Shown in pieces: positions 44,258-56,447 of a stretch of 64,000 nucleotides of DNA (position 1 is its first letter; each line of letters opens with the position of its first letter). Both the position numbers and the translations under genes were made by a program. This DNA is from Lantana camara (Eukaryota; Streptophyta; Magnoliopsida; Lamiales; Verbenaceae): assembly GCA_037501455.1 (NCBI GenBank), contig CM074858.1, positions 75,118,501 through 75,182,500 on the forward strand, read 5' to 3'. The notes below the pieces were generated by a model, which saw only the letters and a program-made list of their open reading frames with translations, was not told the DNA's origin and searched no databases.

Positions 44258-47200
44258 TGCACTAATCGCATGCATATATCCTTGAAGTAAGTTATGAATT
44301 ACAGGTTATGAAGATACTATCAAACTATGGCCAAGTATCATGCTAACAACGCCTTATTGCAAGTTCTTTCTTAGGCATGGAGGATAGGAATGATGCATCG
44401 GGGAAAAATATAGAGAATTCTAGAGGCGTGGTCCTCATAGATAGAGCTAGAGTTCAAGGGATAGGAGCTGAATTGGAATTTCGACTTAAGAGATGCAACT
44501 ATAGAGGGACATTTGTAGAAATAGGAATTGATCGGGAAATATTTATGACTCCGAAGATTGACATATGCGACTCTCTTACATAAGAAGCCATAATTGGATT
44601 CAATAGGGTCATTCAAATTAAGGAATGGAGTGAACGAACTTCGAAGGTACCTTAACTCAGTGGTCGGATTATGGAAGAGATAGCGAGAATTGTGAAGATT
44701 CAAGCTAAAACACGTTCGGCGGTAGTTATGCACCAAGAGTCGTAAAAATGAGAATGTCTAACTGAACCTAATGGATAGAGAAGAGGTCAAGGTCGGGAAG
44801 AAGTGAGTCCGGGAGCCCTAAATTTCAACTAAGATGGGAAGACGAGTCGGGAAGGGATTGGAAGGAGCCAAGTAGCGTGGAAAATACAAGTTCATGGAAG
44901 GTGATAATACTACGAGCAAGATTTGAGTTCGTTTTCCCAATCCAAGCTGATTTGAGTTCGTTTTCCCAATCCAAGCTGAATTGTCGTGTTGTGAGGGGTG
45001 AATTGGGAAATAGGGAGCAACGAATGGAAACGGTAAAGAAAGGCAAAGACGTTTTGGAAGGAAAACATGCGCGCAAGTGGGAGCAATTGGAAAGCAAGTT
45101 CTATTCCCAATCTAAAGTCGTAAAGGATAAGCACGGGAGTCTTGATGAAGGTAATGATGAGAAGTAAGGTTCAGAACTACATTAGGGTTCAATTATGTAA
45201 TAGAACTTGGGCAAAGTTGAAGGGCGATTTTCGAGGAGAACTTTGGATGCTAATTCCGTGGATGCAGAAGAAGTTAGGGATTGAGAAATTGCAATTCCGG
45301 ACTGTCGAAGATACAAGTGATCACAAAGATTCATGGAAACTTGAAGACCGTGGGAGAGGCAAGGAATAATCAGCAAGTCGAAGTAACCTCGTGATTAGAT
45401 GAACGAGTAAAAGCTATCTAGCTAACAACTTACCACATTGGTGACAGGTTCCAAAACATTCATAGCACGTGCATCATACTTCGCATAAATTATTTATTCT
45501 TCTTTATTTATGTTCATGCGCGCATTTCTATTTGATTTCGTTGCTCTAAGGTGCTGCATATTTCATTGTCGCAAGTGTGCCACATGCATCGTCATTTTAA
45601 CCCGACATGGATTCTAGTGTTTATTTGGTAGGAAGTTCTTTCATCTCACTTATTAAGTATCTCTGCGACTGGGCCACGTGTGAGTTAAGAGGAAAAGAGA
45701 GTGTGGTATGGCACATGATAAGGAAGATGATTTCAGAAATGAAGAACTCCAGGTAAGAGATAGGTCGCTGGAAAGGAACTTCGAAGGAAAGTAAGACAAT
45801 ATTTAGTTTCGGGGTGTTGGGATCGAATAAGAATAGAGAAGGGGGTTTCGATTACCAAGAGAATTGAAAAGGAAGATGAGATGATTGCGATGAAAGAAGG
45901 ATCGATGGAGGTTAAAGTGTAACGATAGAAATTTAAGGGGGAGAGAATAACCAAGAGGCAAAATTGAAACTTGAAATGGCGGCCGAAGAAATAATTAATA
46001 GAGATAACGGAAATACATTTAAGGAAGACCTGGAAGTCCTAATGGTGGTGGTCAGAAATGAATAAGACCACCTTAAGGGTTGACCATTAAAATGAGAGCT
46101 AAGCCACTAAATTCGGGTTGAAGGTGTTCATGGGGGGATAGAAAAGGTAGCTCGTTAAATTTTTCTACGTATGTAAGTTGATTTGAAGATACAGGAGTTT
46201 TGAAGGAGTTAGAGAAACTCCTAAGTTACGATGTTAAGAGAGAATTGATTCCAGTTATCATAGAAAGGGATGATGTCAATAAAGCTTGGTACAAAGAGTT
46301 CGGAAAGAGATTTTAGAAGCAACAAACCAGCAAAGATAAACATTTAGAAGATTTAAATCAAACTTCAAGAATCATCAAGAACATCCTTTCTCCGATTAGG
46401 GAATTGTAGGAGGCGAATACCAAATTTCCACTTAAAGGTTTAAAGGGAGTGAGGAAAATTGAACGGAAGATAGGGAAAGATTGGGTGATATGTATTGAGG
46501 TCGGGCATAAACTTTTAAAGACGACAAGGGAAGTTATCTTCATTGGTAGGTTAGGTTTTGATATGGGAAAAGGAAAAAACTATGGATCTGAATTTAGGAC
46601 AGATGGATTAAGGGTATTCGGGGAGGTTAAGCTCGACTAAGTAAAAAGAGTTGATTGGTTGAATGAAGATTATGGGAAATGATGAAAGATCGAAGAAGAT
46701 TATAAGCAGGACAAGTCAGAAGGGAATAAAGAATAAAATCCTTAGAGGATCTATCAATTGCTTTGCTGGGGTACCCTGAAGAGCTTAAAGACAAGTTGAG
46801 CATTGAATTCACTTTCGGGGCAGACCACGCTTTGGACAACGAAACTTACCACTCTGAATTATGCAACTACGGTGAACGGTACATGAAGCATCCATGATAC
46901 ATTCATCCATGCAAATTTAACTTAAATAATTTTTATGTTAGGTGCTTTGATTCCTTATTATGTCAACTTGCTTGGAGTAATTGATGATCAACGTGGATGA
47001 TAGCTATTACCTGCTTTGGGTGTCTTAAGTGACTTTAATTATTGTTTTGCGTTGTGTTGCTCGGGAGTATTGGAGACTTCCTTGCTTTGTTGTTGTTTGT
47101 AAGAGACGGGGATTCTCTTATTTTTGTTGGAGAGACGGGGTTCTCTCATTGCTGCTTGAGAGACGGGGTTCTCTCATTATTGTTGGAGAGACGGGGTTCT

Positions 47201-47319
47201 CTCATTGTTGCTCGAGAGACGGGGCTCTCTCCTTTTTGTTTACGAGAGACGGGGAATCTCTCAATGTTTGTTTGGGCGAGTAGTGAATCCGAGGACGGAT
47301 TCTTTTAAGGGGGAGAGGT
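44258..47319 (+). mobile_element. Element I interior: non-coding LTR element
   Basis: Joined at 44258 to LTR G. Its start (ACTAATCGCATGCATAT) matches J's interior at about 59090, so the two are the same family. No gag or pol domains are found in any frame. A 29-bp tandem duplication lies at 44921-44978. CACGTGCATCAT near 45467 and CTAGTGTTTATTTGGTAG near 45612 are shared with J, K and L in part. ACGGTGAACGGTAC near 46869 is shared with J and K. Short frames such as 44377-44583 (MEDRNDASGKNIENSR) have decayed counterparts in J, but no family is recognisable. The 5' part lies off-window beyond G. Confidence 0.72.
47099..47319 (+). repeat. Pre-polypurine hairpin repeats, hairpin and polypurine tract of I
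   Basis: Six tandem units, mostly GAGAGACGGGGTTCTCTC with spacers ATTGTTG-like (47099-47262). AATCCG-AGGA-CGGATT (about 47286-47301) and TTTTAAGGGGGAGAGGT follow, then the LTR. Confidence 0.82.
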
Positions 47320-48558
47320 TGTAACACCCCGGTTTTCCTTTTGTAATAATATGTCGTATGTGTTTTTAAATTGTGCAATTAAATTATTTAATTACTTGAT
47401 TAATTATTTATAAGTGTTTTAAATATTAAATTTTGATATAAATTGTGATGAGATTATTTTATTTTATTTTATAATTTTATTCGTTAATTAATTTATTTAA
47501 TTGATAATTAAGAATTAATGTTAATTAATCATCTTTTAATTATATTAATTAATTTCCATATTTAAAACCGTGACTTTCAGTTTTAATTTAAAAATAGAAT
47601 TTGAATTTTATGATTTAAATTGAAATGTTATGAAATTCTTACGTTTGCGCATGAGTGCTTTAATCGTGCGTCGTTCTTATATGATTTGATATCGAAAATT
47701 CATGAAAATTTAGTATGTTGTAGATTTATGTGTTATGAACATGTGCTCGTTTTATGTTTTCTACTTCGTTTGAGGTGGTAACAAATTTATTTTTTAATTG
47801 TGGAACCAAGTTGGGGGCTAACGAGCAATTAGCGCACCCATGGTTCCGTATGTGATATCTTGAGCTAGGAAACTCGAATTCGAGTTTTGTCAACTTCGCT
47901 GAACTCGTAACGCAAATTCGGGTTTAATGAACTTAACCTCATATTTTTCTAAGACCATTTGAACCTCCGAAATTCAACCGAAACATGCAACGGATGCCAA
48001 AACTGCCACAGCTCAATAAAATGGCCATATCTTCCACAAACCTTGACCAAACTAACCATGGTTTGATTCCTTGGAACCCTAACTCAACCCTCTATCAGCC
48101 TTAATTAACCCCAAATGGAGATAACCCTCATCACTTGGAGAAAACTCAGCCAAAATCCCCTGCTTCCAGTCATTCCCGTAACTCATGCCAACCTTGGAGA
48201 TTCAAGGTCAAATCTCTTCCATCTTCCATCCAATCCACAAGGTAAGCTTTGGGTTGTAATATACATTCATTTAGAGTCATTTTGATCTATTCATCCCCAA
48301 TTTTGAGCATGTTTTCATGGGTTTATGGCTGAGTTTTCTTGGAAATTCTTGAATCTTTGCTTCCCTTGAATTATTTGATAAATTGGGACTTGTTAGGTGA
48401 ACTCTTAACCTTCATTAATGTATATTTGGAGCTTCATTACGTGATATTTGAGCTTTAAGTCTTGCGCCATCATGAACCTTGTAAGAAATGAATGAACTTG
48501 AACTCTTCTTTCTCCATGCTCATGTGTGACTGTGTTGCTGCGACTTTAAGTATGTTTG
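47320..48558 (+). repeat. 3' LTR of I, truncated by J
   Basis: Starts TGTAACACCCCGG after the polypurine tract. The leader hairpin AAACTCG-AATT-CGAGTTT (47870-47887) is a compensated version of the one in A. A donor-like CACAAGGTAAGC lies near 48238. J begins at 48559; the rest of this LTR is off-window. Confidence 0.85.
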
Positions 48559-50118
48559 TGTAACGCCCCAGTTTTTTTTTGGTACAACATGACGTATGTG
48601 TTTACCAAATTGCGCGAAATAATTAATTATACGTGTTTTACATATTTAATTTATTTTAAATGTATTAAATGTTAATTACTTTATTTTAATAATATTAATA
48701 TCAAATATATTTATATATATATATATTAATTGTGCACGTATTGTTTAAATATTTGCATGAAATCATGCCATCTATAATAATTAATATATTTGCATGCATG
48801 TATTTATTATGCATTTTAATTTGTTATATTATTTGTAATATCATGAATTTTATTGTTACATTGCGTATGAGCCCCATTTACATGCTTCGTTTCTATTTAA
48901 TTGATACCGTAATTTCGTGCTAATTTAATATGTTGAACTTATACGTGTCTTGTATATGAATATTTGTTCGTTTCATATTTTTGGATTCATTTGCATGTGT
49001 TTCGGATTTATTTTAATTTTGGAATCCAAATCGGGGGCTAACGAGCAATTAGCGCACCCTTGGTTCCGTATTTAATATCTTGAGCTCGGGAACTCGGATT
49101 CGAGTTCTGTCACCTTCACTGAACTCGTAACGAAAATTCGAGTTTAGTGAACTTAGCCTTATATTTTTCTAACGTCATTTGAACCTCCGAAATTTGACCG
49201 AAAAATGAAACGGCGACCAAACTGACCTTGCTGCACTAAAATAACCATATCTTATCCAAACCTTGACCAAATTAACTATGGTTGGATGCTTTAGAACCCT
49301 AACTCAACCCTCTAACCAGACTTCAACCCCCCAAACCGAGATAACCCTTCCCACTTGCTGAAAATTTCCCAAACATCATCTGCTTCCCAGTTTTTCCCGT
49401 AGCTCAAGCCCTACCAAGAGATTCAAGCTCAAATCTCCTTCCAAACCTCCATGAATCCACAAGGTAAGCTTAGATATGTTTTTTACATTCAATATGAGTC
49501 ATTTTCATCTATTCATCCCTAAATTTAAGCATGGTTTTATGAGGTTTTGACAGAGATGTATATATATTAGGTATTATGCAATTTTGTGATCTCATTCGTT
49601 TCTTCATGGATTTGATTGATTCGAAGCCTGAAAATGATTGTTCTAGCATCCTCTTCTCATTTATGATCATTGATTACATGGTAGCTGAGAATTGGTTGAG
49701 TTACCCTTAATGAATTTTGAATGAAAATGGAGTTCCCCCCCTCCCCCTCTTTTTCCTTCGTGTTGTTGCTGCTGCGTTTGAGATTGCTTGGGGCTGAATT
49801 TGTATGTTGATTTGGAGTCTTTTTGTTGCATATTTGTGACCTTAACATACCTGAACATGTTGGTTGAAGATTAATTTGGTGTTGCTCTGTTTTTCGTCGA
49901 GATGCTGCCCTGTTTTTTTTTTGGTTTTGCTGTGTTAGAACTGCTGCTTTAATTCTTGGTTGTTGCTGTAAGTTTTTTGTGTTCTTAGGGCTGAAGTCTT
50001 GCTGCATTTCATGCCATTTATTGCTGTACATCTTGCCTAAATACTGCATTAGCTGTTGCTGCGTTTTAAGCTTGAAAACAGGGGAAGTCTGCGTATTGTT
50101 GCTACTGCTACGTTCATA

Positions 50119-50245
50119 TGACACGGGGGGTGTCAATTTATTTCTTTTCAGCATGAAATGGGGGTGCAATTTTGGTCTGTTATCTCTGTACCGAGACACG
50201 GGGGTGTCTCGGTTTGTTCTATGTTGGTGACACACCCGTGTCACC
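50119..50245 (+). repeat. GC-rich palindrome array in J 5' LTR
   Basis: GACAC/GTGTC unit near 50120, CCGAGACAC/GTGTCTCGG around GGGG at 50191-50212, and GGTGACAC-ACCC-GTGTCACC at 50226-50245. The 3' LTR equivalent is at about 63377-63501. Confidence 0.8.
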
Positions 50246-50658
50246 CTCTGTTTCCAAGTTAAGCATACTTGATACGGTTACTGCTGTGTTGTTATGTACT
50301 GTTGCTTTCCTTTTCTTCTTGCATGCAAGCTGGTTGTATGCTTGATTGTAGTAGGTCATGCATGAGTTGTAGGTGTTTGATTCTGAGGCATGAATTGTTT
50401 TGTTATTTGAATTTCCTATTGTTCCTATGCATGCATACGTATAGCAGTATATATATATATACCTATGTATTAATGCATGAATTTGCATGCATGCTATATG
50501 TTTATATATTTAAATGTTTGCATGCATGTAGTTTTGTGTGTGTGCATGTGGTTTTACGTAGGTATATATATATATATACTTGTTAGGTTTGCATGCATTA
50601 AAATTATGTTTTGTGCATATTAAATTACATGCATGATAATGTACGTATATATATATGG

Positions 50659-51056
50659 GATAATGATTTTCACCCATCCGAACTATAGGCCATTTGGCAA
50701 TTCACCATCCAAACTATTTCGCCCCCGAAACCACCATCTAAACTTTCAATTCCTGACAAACCACCATCCCACAGCGGTTTTGACCTTTTTTTGAGCGGTT
50801 TTGACTCTTTTTTCAGCGTTTTTGGATATTTTAACACATAATCTATGGAAAAATAACAAAGAGAGACAGATTTACATGTGTTAAAACATCCAAAACCGCT
50901 GAAAAAAGAGTCAAAACCGCTCAAAAAAGGGTCAAAACCGCTGTGGGATGGTGGTTTGTCAGGAATTGAAAGTTTAGATGGTGGTTTCGGGGGCGAAATA
51001 GTTTGGAAGGTGAATTGCCAAATGGCCTATAGTTCGGATGGGTGAAAATCATTATC
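50659..51056. mobile_element. Fold-back MITE with about 180-bp inverted arms, 398 bp
   Basis: The ends are GATAATGATTTTCACCC and its exact complement. The arms stay almost identical for about 180 bp around a short centre near 50845-50872, so the element is nearly one long hairpin. It sits in a TA tract; the same tract in J's 3' LTR (about 63900-63930) has no insertion. Long arms would fit a Mutator-like or fold-back origin, and flanking TATATATAT could be a 9-bp duplication, but the TA tract makes that uncertain. Confidence 0.8.
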
Positions 51057-52521
51057 TCTCTCTATATATATATTTATATATATAAATATTTATTATATAT
51101 TAAATGTTATTTGATTTAATTGAATTATAGAATTTAATTGTTACCTATTTCATGTTTGATTTAATTTCAATTTTAAATTGAATATGTTTAATTGTTTACG
51201 TTCTAATTTTAAATGTGATTTAACTTATGCTATGATTATATTTGAAATTCATAAATTGAATTGATTGAAATGTGAATTTATGACTTGAATGAATATGAAC
51301 GCTTCTAATGTCGAATGAAAGGATTGTTTATATGATTTAAATGTATTAATTGTGCACATGAACATTTTCATAACATAATCTTATCTTTTACATATTCATA
51401 ACATGATCATTGCATTGTCGAGCGTCTTATTTGGTCATATTGAGTCTCACTTCACCTTTCTTGCACAGATTTTGAGTCCTTTGGAGACGAGGCCGGTCTG
51501 TGAGGCTCGTGTGTTCTCCTTGTTACCGATTAAGGTGGGTTTCTCTTCTATGTAGATAGATGACCCTCTATATACTCCCAATGTGAAAAGTTTTCGGCCA
51601 AAAATATATATATGTATATAGAGTCGTTTTCAAGAGTAAATGTTTTCAACGTAAAGCCCTTCTTTCATGAATCCTACCTAATGTTTTGGCGAGAATGAAT
51701 GAATGTTCACAATGAATGGGGCCCAGGGACTTGGTGTGAGTGGGGACCCGAGGAGGCATGGGCTGACGGCAAACCCTCACACTAGTCCCACAATGAACGG
51801 CGTAACCGGACCTCGTTAGGAGTTAGCGAGGAATGGACGCTGAGTGCCATCTGGGGAGTCATGTTCCCCTTTTGGTCAATGAATGGGTGGATGGACCTTG
51901 TAAACCCGCCACCAACAGGGAGGAAGAAGGTGTAAATATTATTGAATGCGCACGAAAGAATGATATGCTTGAACAGAATGAATGAATGAATGTTAATGAA
52001 TTACACGAGGTGTTGGTTGGAGACAATGCATGCCCACTCGCCGGGCCACTAATGACCTAATGTAAATGAATCGTTATAATCCCTTTTGATGATTTCTTTA
52101 CTTCACCCACTTGGGAAATTCTTCGAAAACCTCACTTGGGATTTTAGCTTGCATGTGAATGTTTAATTACTGTTGTATATTATATTTATGCCCTGTTTTT
52201 ATACCCAGCAATCGCTTTTCGACTGAACCCGTTTGGTTTTCAGTTGTGTTGTGCAGGTGTCGAGGAAGCTAGGCAGGATTTTGAGTCATAGGTGTTACGT
52301 TCGTTTTAGCTCTTGTATTTTTGGTCTTACACTTGCATATTGCACGTTTGATCATTGTATATGAATAATAATGGAGCGTACTTGTTGTTTGAGCCTTGAT
52401 GGCATTGGATAATGTTATGATTTAGTATTGGAACTTTGATGCTTATGTTATACCTTTATGTTATAGCATCAGTTATTGCTTCCACGATTGTATTTACTCT
52501 GATTTTATGGTTTTAAGGGTT

Positions 52522-52526
52522 AGCCC
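52522..52526. repeat. Target duplication AGCCC, left side of K
   Basis: AGCCC recurs at 58751-58755 after K. Removing K rejoins J's terminal block GTTAGCCCGCCTAGC. Confidence 0.93.
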
Positions 52527-53276
52527 TGTAACGCCCCAATATTTCAAAAATGCGATATGTGAATTAATGTGAAATAATTGCCAATTATGACTTAATTGTT
52601 TAATTACTTAATTGTCCTTAAGTGGTTATTTTATTAATTTGAGGACTTAATTGCATGACTTATGTTTTGGAGGGATTTAATTGCAATTGGAGCTTAGTTA
52701 TATAATATCTAGCATATATAATTTGGTTGCATACAAACATATACACACATGATTCCTCCTCTCTCTCCCTCATCCCAATTCTTAAACCCTACCAAGAAGA
52801 GAAGGGATTTCAACCATTCTAACTTTATTTGTGAAGGAATTGTGGATTAGGAGCATCATCATCATCATCATCATCTTATCTCCATCTCTTTTCCTTCTTC
52901 TCATTCATTCAAGGTATATGAGCTTAGTTGGGAAATTCATGAATATATATGAGAACTAGGGTTATGGTTTATACTTGCCTAAGTATGTTTTAGTTGTAGG
53001 AAGTATGCATACATGATCATAACTTGAATTTAAGGTACATATTGGGAAGTTTATAAGCTTGGAGCATGAGTTCATTTGTAGGTTTGATCTTGATGATTCC
53101 TGATGATTAAGCATGGATTTAGGTGTTTATATGAGTTGTTATTGAACTATTAGTATGCTAGCATGTGTATTTCATGAATTATATGCATTTGGAGTTTGGT
53201 ATATGATCATTTGTGGATTTTTGGTGTTCTTTCGTGCCTCCCCTGCATAACTGCTCCGTTTCTGCTGCTACTGCAT

Positions 53277-53503
53277 CTTGGGAATGGCCCTTCCCGGCCC
53301 AGTTCATTCTGGGAACGGCCGTTCCCACCCCCTCGCCAGCTGTCCCGCGAACCTGGGAACGGCCCTTCCCAGTTTTGGCCTGTGGCCGGAACGGCCGTTC
53401 CAAGCCCCAAAGTTTCCAAAGTTATTACAGAAGTGCTGGATCGTTTCGGGGAGTCGGGAACGGCCCTTCCCACTTCTAGTTCAAACGCGGAACGGCCGTT
53501 CCC
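53277..53503. repeat. GC-rich palindrome array in K 5' LTR
   Basis: Six units around CGGCC: near 53279, GGGAACGGCCGTTCCC (53311-53326), GGGAACGGCCCTTCCC (53355-53370), GGAACGGCCGTTCC (53388-53401), a second GGGAACGGCCCTTCCC (53456-53471) and GGAACGGCCGTTCC (53489-53502). The frames on both strands here arise from this repeat. Confidence 0.85.
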
Positions 53504-53993
53504 ATGCTCCAGTGGGGTTTCTGTATTTTCTGCATAAAATGTGACTTTCCAAATGGGTTTCTAAGGCCATAAATGATTGATACGTGTTATTATATGCTTG
53601 TTTTATGCTTAAATATGATCATGACATTTAATAATTGTCCATTCTCGTTATTGCACGTCATGTTACGCCGTTCGTCCTAGTTGGTTCATTTGAGTCGTGT
53701 CTTATGTACACTTGTCTTTGTTGCACAGACCAGCACACCAGTGATGAGGAGTGGGCTTCTTAGGCCGTGTCTCTCTCTTTATTTTGTCGGCAGGTGAGGT
53801 TTAATTCCTAGATATCTAGAACCGTTACAACCTAGAACCGTTACAACCCTATGTGATGTTTTAAGCCAAAAGGTATATATGTCTATAGTTTTCCAAACTC
53901 TATTGATTTTCAACTGATTTATTGATGTGTATTGTATTGATTGACCGTGTTTTGGGCGAGTATATTGTACCGTGCACTGTGGGCCCGAGAGTT

Positions 53994-54495
53994 AGTGTTT
54001 GAGCCAACCGGGAAAGCATGGGCCGACGGGTAACTCTTACACTCCTCTCAACCGTGGGGATGAACCCTGAATCCACCAGGAGGTTTGGTGGAGGAAGGAG
54101 TCCCGTGCGTGGGAGTCATGTTCCCGACGTACACCGTGTTTACCGTGGATGGATCGGGCCTTGTAAACCCACCATCATTGGAGGAAGAATGAGTTATTGA
54201 AACTGCTACGTGTGCACTGTAATTGATTGCGTGATCACTTAATTAATTAATTAAAAGTATCGTGATTGTACACTGTCGGAGTAAGGTTGGAGATTGCCCT
54301 CACTCGCCGGGCCACTGATTAATTGATTGATTGGAAATGATTGATTGTTAAATCTGATAGTCGTAATCTCAGGCGAGCTCCCTGTGGTTATTGAACTTAT
54401 ATTGTTTTCGTTATAAAACCTTACCCGAGGTTATGATTTGCATGTTATCTGTGCTTATATCTATTATGCCCCTCGCTCAGTCTGTGGTAGACTGA
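53994..54495 (+). other. Predicted structured leader module in K 5' LTR
   Basis: P2 TCCACCA (54072-54078) with TGGTGGA (54086-54092); P5 TAATCTCAGG (54364-54373) with CCCGAGGTTA (54424-54433), one mismatch; P6 TCAGTCT (54477-54483) with AGACTGA (54489-54495). P1 is less clear; AGAGTTA/TAACTCT is an alternative. The 3' LTR copy is at about 57865-58364. Confidence 0.6.
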
Positions 54496-54889
54496 CACCT
54501 CACCTTTCAATTTTGCAGGTTGTGTGCTAGGAGGGATTGGTGTCGAGTTCAGTCTTTCTTTTCGGGTCTAGCACGTGTCCATTCCATTCTGTTGCATATG
54601 TAATGTTATCTACTGTTTTATGAAATGTTATGTATTTGAGAGATGATAATGTATTGATAGGATTTTAGAAATGGTTTGCTTGATAAAGACTTGATATTAA
54701 CGCACTTCAGTTTTATTTCCTATTGTGATAATTGGTTTGGGGTTAGTCCAGCCTAGCTAGTTAGTCTTTATTTTCTTGTCACCCGTTCGCTATGGCTCAG
54801 TTCATGTATGGATTGTCCGTTTCATATGTGGACTGAGCTATAGTGCGGGGGATGTGGCACCTTTGCACTCCGGGTGTTACATCCTTTGG

Positions 54890-54917
54890 TGGTATCAGAG
54901 CCCGGTTGCAAAACAGG
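54890..54917 (+). promoter_or_regulatory. Primer-binding site and adjacent hairpin of K
   Basis: TGGTATCAGAGC at 54890-54901, then CCGGTT-GCAA-AACAGG (54902-54917, one mismatch). Leader follows to the gag ATG, preceded by CTTAGTGTCTTGAATACAG. Confidence 0.85.
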
Positions 54918-55135
54918 GTCTCTAGTGTCGTGTCGTGTCAAGTCTAGGTCGTGCGACATAGGAATTAATTGTTAACTTGAGAGTCTTGCATCTTTATTTG
55001 AAATTATTTGACTTATTTGAATTATTTGAATAACTTGAAGTCTTTGAATTATGTGAATTATTTGTGACTTGAGACTTAATTACAACCAATAACATCCATT
55101 AATGCCACATGCATCCTTAGTGTCTTGAATACAGG

Positions 55136-56100
55136 ATGCACCGAGGTCGTCATCATCATGATCGTTCTCAGGGACATCGACATCGTCGACATCATCATCG
55201 AGAGAGATCACCACCCCCTCCAGCTCAACCACAGGACTTTATGAATGCTATGGTTGGCCTTATAGATCAGAGGATGAGAGAGCATGTTCTTCCCGCACCG
55301 CCTGCTCCACCGGTGCAATTAGAAGCACCTATCTCAACTATACTTCGGGAATTCCAGAATCAACACCCTCCTAAATTCTTCCACGGCAATGATACCGAGG
55401 CGGAGATGTGGTTAAAGGAAGTGGAGAGAATTTGGGAGCTTATACCATGTGAGTCTCGAGAGAAAGCTCGTTGCACCATTACATTGATCCAAGGAGAGGC
55501 TTACTCTTGGTGGGAAAGTACTAAGATAGTGTTGGAGGCCACCGGGGAGGAAATAACCTTGGAGGTATTTACTCGAGAGTTTAGGAACAAGTTCATTCCA
55601 CCTTCAGCGCGTACTAGGAGATTGAAGGAGTTCACGGAATTAAAGCAAGGAAGGATGTCAGTTTCGGAGTATATAGCCGAGTATGAGAGGCTATCTCGCT
55701 ATGCACCTAATGTAGCGAGTGATGACTTTCATAAAGCAATGCAGTTTGTGCAAGGACTCCGACCAGACATACAGGAGGCATTAGAAGCGGTAATACCAGC
55801 ACGTGGGCCAAAGCTACTAGCAAAGCTTTGAAAGTTGAGGATGCCGTAAATTCTAGGAGTTCTACCTCACGAGCGGGATCGACTCAGAAGACTCTACCTA
55901 AACCAGCTTTGTCACCATCTCCAGAAAAACCTCTCTGCACTTCTTATGGACGTGACACCCACACTTATGATAGTTGTAGGAAGCGGTTGCGTCTGTGTTT
56001 CCGTTATGGGAGTGCTGAGCATCAGATAGATATATGTCCGGAGCGACAAGAACTATTCCCCGGGGGTCAGAGACCATTTACCAGGCAAGAACAACGGTGA
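55136..56100 (+). pseudogene. Element K Gag, frameshifted
   Basis: ATG at 55136 follows ACAGG, as in C and D. The N-terminus is rich in His and Arg (MHRGRHHHDRSQGHRHRRHH), followed by a proline stretch and the Gag core: FQNQHPPKFFHGND, WLKEVERIWELIPCESREKA, YSWWEST, FTELKQGRMSVSEYIAEYER, ending FVQGLRPDIQEALEAV. An extra base near 55790 shifts the frame; the second part (55828-56100) continues into the knuckle region. Both knuckles have lost the second cysteine (CTSYGRDTHTYDSC, CFRYGSAEHQIDIC), and the linker is shorter than in C. It is closest to C's Gag. RNA binding is probably impaired, and the shift alone would stop full-length Gag. Confidence 0.88.
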
Positions 56101-56447
56101 ACGGTACATCTAAACATACATACCACGTGCATCATGCGCTTTCTTACTTTATATGTTTGCACTCTTTGTGTTTGCTATTTGTTCTTGTGTGAATGAATGG
56201 AGTGTTAATCTTTCTTACTCGCTCCATATGTGACGGTGTATGTAAGTGTTACTTAAGTTTGTGCGTGGTGTGTTTGTGTGAGAGACGGGGTTCTCTCTTC
56301 TGTGTGAGAGACGGGGTGCTCTTTTGTTTACTGAGAAACGGGGCTTTCTCATTAATTGTTTGGGGAGACGGGGTTCTCTCGTCTTGTGTTTTAATTTGAA
56401 GTTAGGGTAGTGGACCTGGCGACCAGCTCCTCCTAAGGAGGGGTGAT
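56101..56447 (+). repeat. K tail: shared non-coding block, hairpin repeats, polypurine tract
   Basis: GGTGAACGGTACATC and CACGTGCATCATGC (56097-56136) match blocks in I and J. Four hairpin units GAGAGACGGGGTTCTCTC-like lie at 56278-56381. CTCCTAAGGAGGGGTGAT is the polypurine tract, a variant of the usual one. Confidence 0.78.

Larger units (their letters stand above)
48559..52526 (+). repeat. 5' LTR of J, first part
   Basis: Begins TGTAACGCCCCAG with a long T run. It holds leader hairpins near 49025-49115, a donor-like CACAAGGTAAGC near 49459, palindromes 50119-50245, CATGC-rich microsatellites 50320-50640, a fold-back MITE 50659-51056, an acceptor-like TTCTTGCACAG near 51467, and the structured module from 51732 (P1 TGGTGTGAG with CTCACACTA; P2 CCTCGTTA 51811-51818 with TAGCGAGG 51824-51831). 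K interrupts it. Confidence 0.88.
52527..54881 (+). repeat. 5' LTR of K
   Basis: TGTAACGCCCCAA to GGGTGTTACA, 2,355 bp. It holds CAT repeats near 52855-52875, a donor-like TTCAAGGTATATG near 52912, a palindrome array, an acceptor-like TTGTTGCACAG near 53728, a donor-like CAGGTGAGG near 53792 and the structured module 53994-54495. A roughly 19-bp duplication (CCTAGAACCGTTACAA) at 53820-53850 is single in the 3' LTR. Confidence 0.9.

Noticed and set aside
44377..45167. Possible small proteins in the interior of I (MEDRNDASGKNIENSR and a lysine-rich frame)
   Set aside because: The matching stretches in J are frameshifted, no family is recognisable, and one frame owes part of its length to a 29-bp duplication.
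53179..53544. Several frames on both strands in K's LTR
   Set aside because: They are translations of the GGGAACGGCCGTTCCC palindromes.
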